DNA from: Candidatus Thiodictyon syntrophicum
GTDB taxonomy: Bacteria; Pseudomonadota; Gammaproteobacteria; Chromatiales; Chromatiaceae
NCBI RefSeq assembly: GCF_002813775.1
Contig: NZ_CP020370.1
Location: 5,295,501 to 5,359,500 of the forward strand
DNA: 64,000 nucleotides
Direction: 5' to 3'
The position numbers and the translations under genes were made by a program. Of the stretch, positions 63,144 through 64,000 are shown one piece after another (position 1 is the first letter of the stretch; each line of letters opens with the position of its first letter). The notes below the pieces were generated by a model. That model worked only from the letters and a program-made list of their open reading frames with translations. It was not told the origin of the DNA and did no database searches.

Positions 63144-63458
63144 TCAGTCCTCGGTCGGCGGCTGGTAGCTGGGATCTTGGGGGTTAAGGAAGATGAAGTG
63201 GAACTGCCCCGGCGCGAGTTCGACATAGTCCATGGTCGCCTGATTGAGCAGCGGCACCTGCTCCGGGGTCATCACGACCTCGATTGCGCCACACTTGATG
63301 CGGATGTCGTCCTCGGTCGCCTCATCGAACCCGATCCGGTAATCGAAGGCCCCGTCGGGCTGCCGCTGGGCCGCCAGGCGCAACGCCAAGCCCTCGGCCT
63401 CGCCCTGCTGCGCGGCCGCCTGGACCTGCGCCGCCGCGGCCTTGGTTAGTGTGAACAT
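63144..63458 (-). CDS. dsrR: DsrR, cysteine-less A-type (IscA-like) protein
   Basis: 104 residues. The HesB/IscA fold is visible: FTLTKAAAAQVQAAAQQGE, LALRLAAQRQPDGAFDYRIGFDEAT, CGAIEVVMTPEQVPLLNQATMDYVEL, FIFLNPQDPSYQPP. The C-terminal C-G-C that binds iron in IscA is missing (NPQDPSYQ), and the only Cys is in IKCG. This matches DsrR of Allochromatium vinosum, an A-type protein without Fe-S function that is needed for normal Dsr protein production during sulfur oxidation. Its position right after dsrN is that of the dsr operon. The gap to dsrN (204 bp) holds an inverted ATTTGCG pair. Confidence 0.85.
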   Translation of the reverse strand: MFTLTKAAAAQVQAAAQQGEAEGLALRLAAQRQPDGAFDYRIGFDEATEDDIRIKCGAIEVVMTPEQVPLLNQATMDYVELAPGQFHFIFLNPQDPSYQPPTED

Positions 63459-63512
63459 TTCGCACCCATTAAAAATGATGTCTTATGAGGATCAACCCAA
63501 AAAGAGGATTTG

Positions 63513-63642
63513 GCCGCAAATGAACGCAAATAAGCGCAAATAGAACTGTTGGTGAGCATCGTCACGGGTGTCACCCGGACGGTGAACGGGCATAACAGGC
63601 CACGCCTTTGATTATTTGCGTCTATTTGCGTTCATTTGCGGC
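63513..63642. repeat. Inverted ATTTGCG repeat pair between dsrN and dsrR
   Basis: GCCGCAAATGAACGCAAATA... (63513-63541) and ATTTGCGTCTATTTGCGTTC... (63612-63642) face each other with 70 bases between. Same family as the arms of the GxxExxY cassette, here without a gene inside; it may be an empty or decayed version. Confidence 0.75.
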
Positions 63643-63662
63643 AAAAACTACTTGTTCCGGGA

Positions 63663-64000
63663 TCAAGCGCCCAGGCAGCGGCGCACATGGGCAAGAAAGC
63701 GCCCCGTCCAGTTCAGTCCACCCACATCGCGCAGGTGGGCATAGCTTGCGAGCAGATTGCCCTGCACGACCCCATCGCAGCGCCCGTCGATGCCCACACC
63801 ACGCAGGACCTCGTAAGCGTAGGTCCAGTCCGGATCGGGCGCAACCACGGCGGAGTGGTGAAACTCGTGCGCCTGGACCTCGCGGGGTACGGCACCCGGC
63901 GCCGACGCAGGCCACGGAAAGGCGGCCGTCTCGCGCAGACTCACATAGCCCCGGCCCTGGGGCCGCACCTGCATCTGCACCTCGGCCGCCAATGCACCGA
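63663..64000 (-). CDS. dsrN: DsrN, cobyrinate a,c-diamide synthase-like amidotransferase, 3' part
   Basis: 112 residues are visible, open through the right edge. The C-terminal CobB/CobQ glutaminase end is clear: GRGYVSLRETAAFPWP, AHEFHHSAVVAPDPDWTYAYEVLRGVGIDGRCDGVVQGNLLASYAHLR, then NWTGRFLAHVRRCL. His in EFHHS and HLR is conserved. With dsrR next, it is DsrN, which amidates siroheme to siroamide for reverse dissimilatory sulfite reductase. A cobalamin-pathway cbiA/cobB is the alternative. The rest of the dsr operon would lie to the right. Confidence 0.82.
   Translation of the reverse strand, partial: GALAAEVQMQVRPQGRGYVSLRETAAFPWPASAPGAVPREVQAHEFHHSAVVAPDPDWTYAYEVLRGVGIDGRCDGVVQGNLLASYAHLRDVGGLNWTGRFLAHVRRCLGA

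Noticed and set aside
63663-64000. Cobalamin biosynthesis cbiA/cobB
   Set aside because: The family is the same, but the neighbouring cysteine-less IscA-like gene of 104 residues makes dsrN the better reading; it cannot be settled without the sequence to the right.

Overview
The window is GC-rich gammaproteobacterial DNA. Its right edge carries dsrN and dsrR, the tail of the reverse dissimilatory sulfite reductase operon of purple sulfur bacteria. With the complete ccmABCDEFGHI set, three PEP-CTERM-type exported proteins and very repeat-rich intergenic DNA, this points to a Chromatiaceae chromosome (Thiocapsa/Thiodictyon/Lamprocystis-like). The genus is an inference. I saw no rRNA, tRNA, transposase gene or CRISPR array.

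Layout. 0-0.7 kb: the 3' part of a PEP-CTERM protein with a terminator. 0.7-3.3 kb: degenerate repeat blocks around a DUF433/DUF5615 toxin-antitoxin-like pair and an antitoxin with a truncated PIN toxin. 3.4-6.1 kb: a leftward TelA/XpaC operon with a repeat protein and a 41-residue membrane peptide. 6.5-10.6 kb: a TPR protein, a J-like protein without HPD, a GrpE-like protein and a CIA30 protein. 11.3-16.6 kb: carA-carB-greA, split by a GxxExxY cassette bounded by inverted repeats. 17-29 kb: kbp, tmcA, two Uma2 genes, a fatty-acid desaturase, mepA, a YvcK/YbhK protein, an exported protein, pbpC and a ParE-type toxin-antitoxin pair. 29-34 kb: an MmeI-like restriction-methylation enzyme, sppA and gph. 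34-40 kb: rluC divergent from rne, whose product has an unusually long tail. 40-42 kb: small exported proteins and a decayed DUF6516/HVO_A0114-type pair. 42-49.4 kb: the cytochrome c maturation operon. 49.4-57 kb: a YbhB protein, an EF-G-like GTPase, several very small genes, an HTH regulator, folE and a flippase. 57-62.8 kb: a tightly packed five-gene leftward operon of unknown function (possible sigma-like protein, small protein, Lon-like/DUF4384-like membrane protein, secreted 14-repeat RCC1 protein, lipoprotein). 63.1-64 kb: dsrR and the end of dsrN.

The best candidates for something undescribed are the five-gene RCC1/Lon-like operon, the GxxExxY repeat cassette, the TPR/J-like/GrpE-like cluster, and a dispersed family of GTCGTT-hexamer hairpins, one of which sits inside the ccm operon. 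Housekeeping genes lie on both strands in short operons separated by at least half a dozen families of palindromic repeats. Several genes end or begin inside such repeats, and several toxin genes are truncated next to them.
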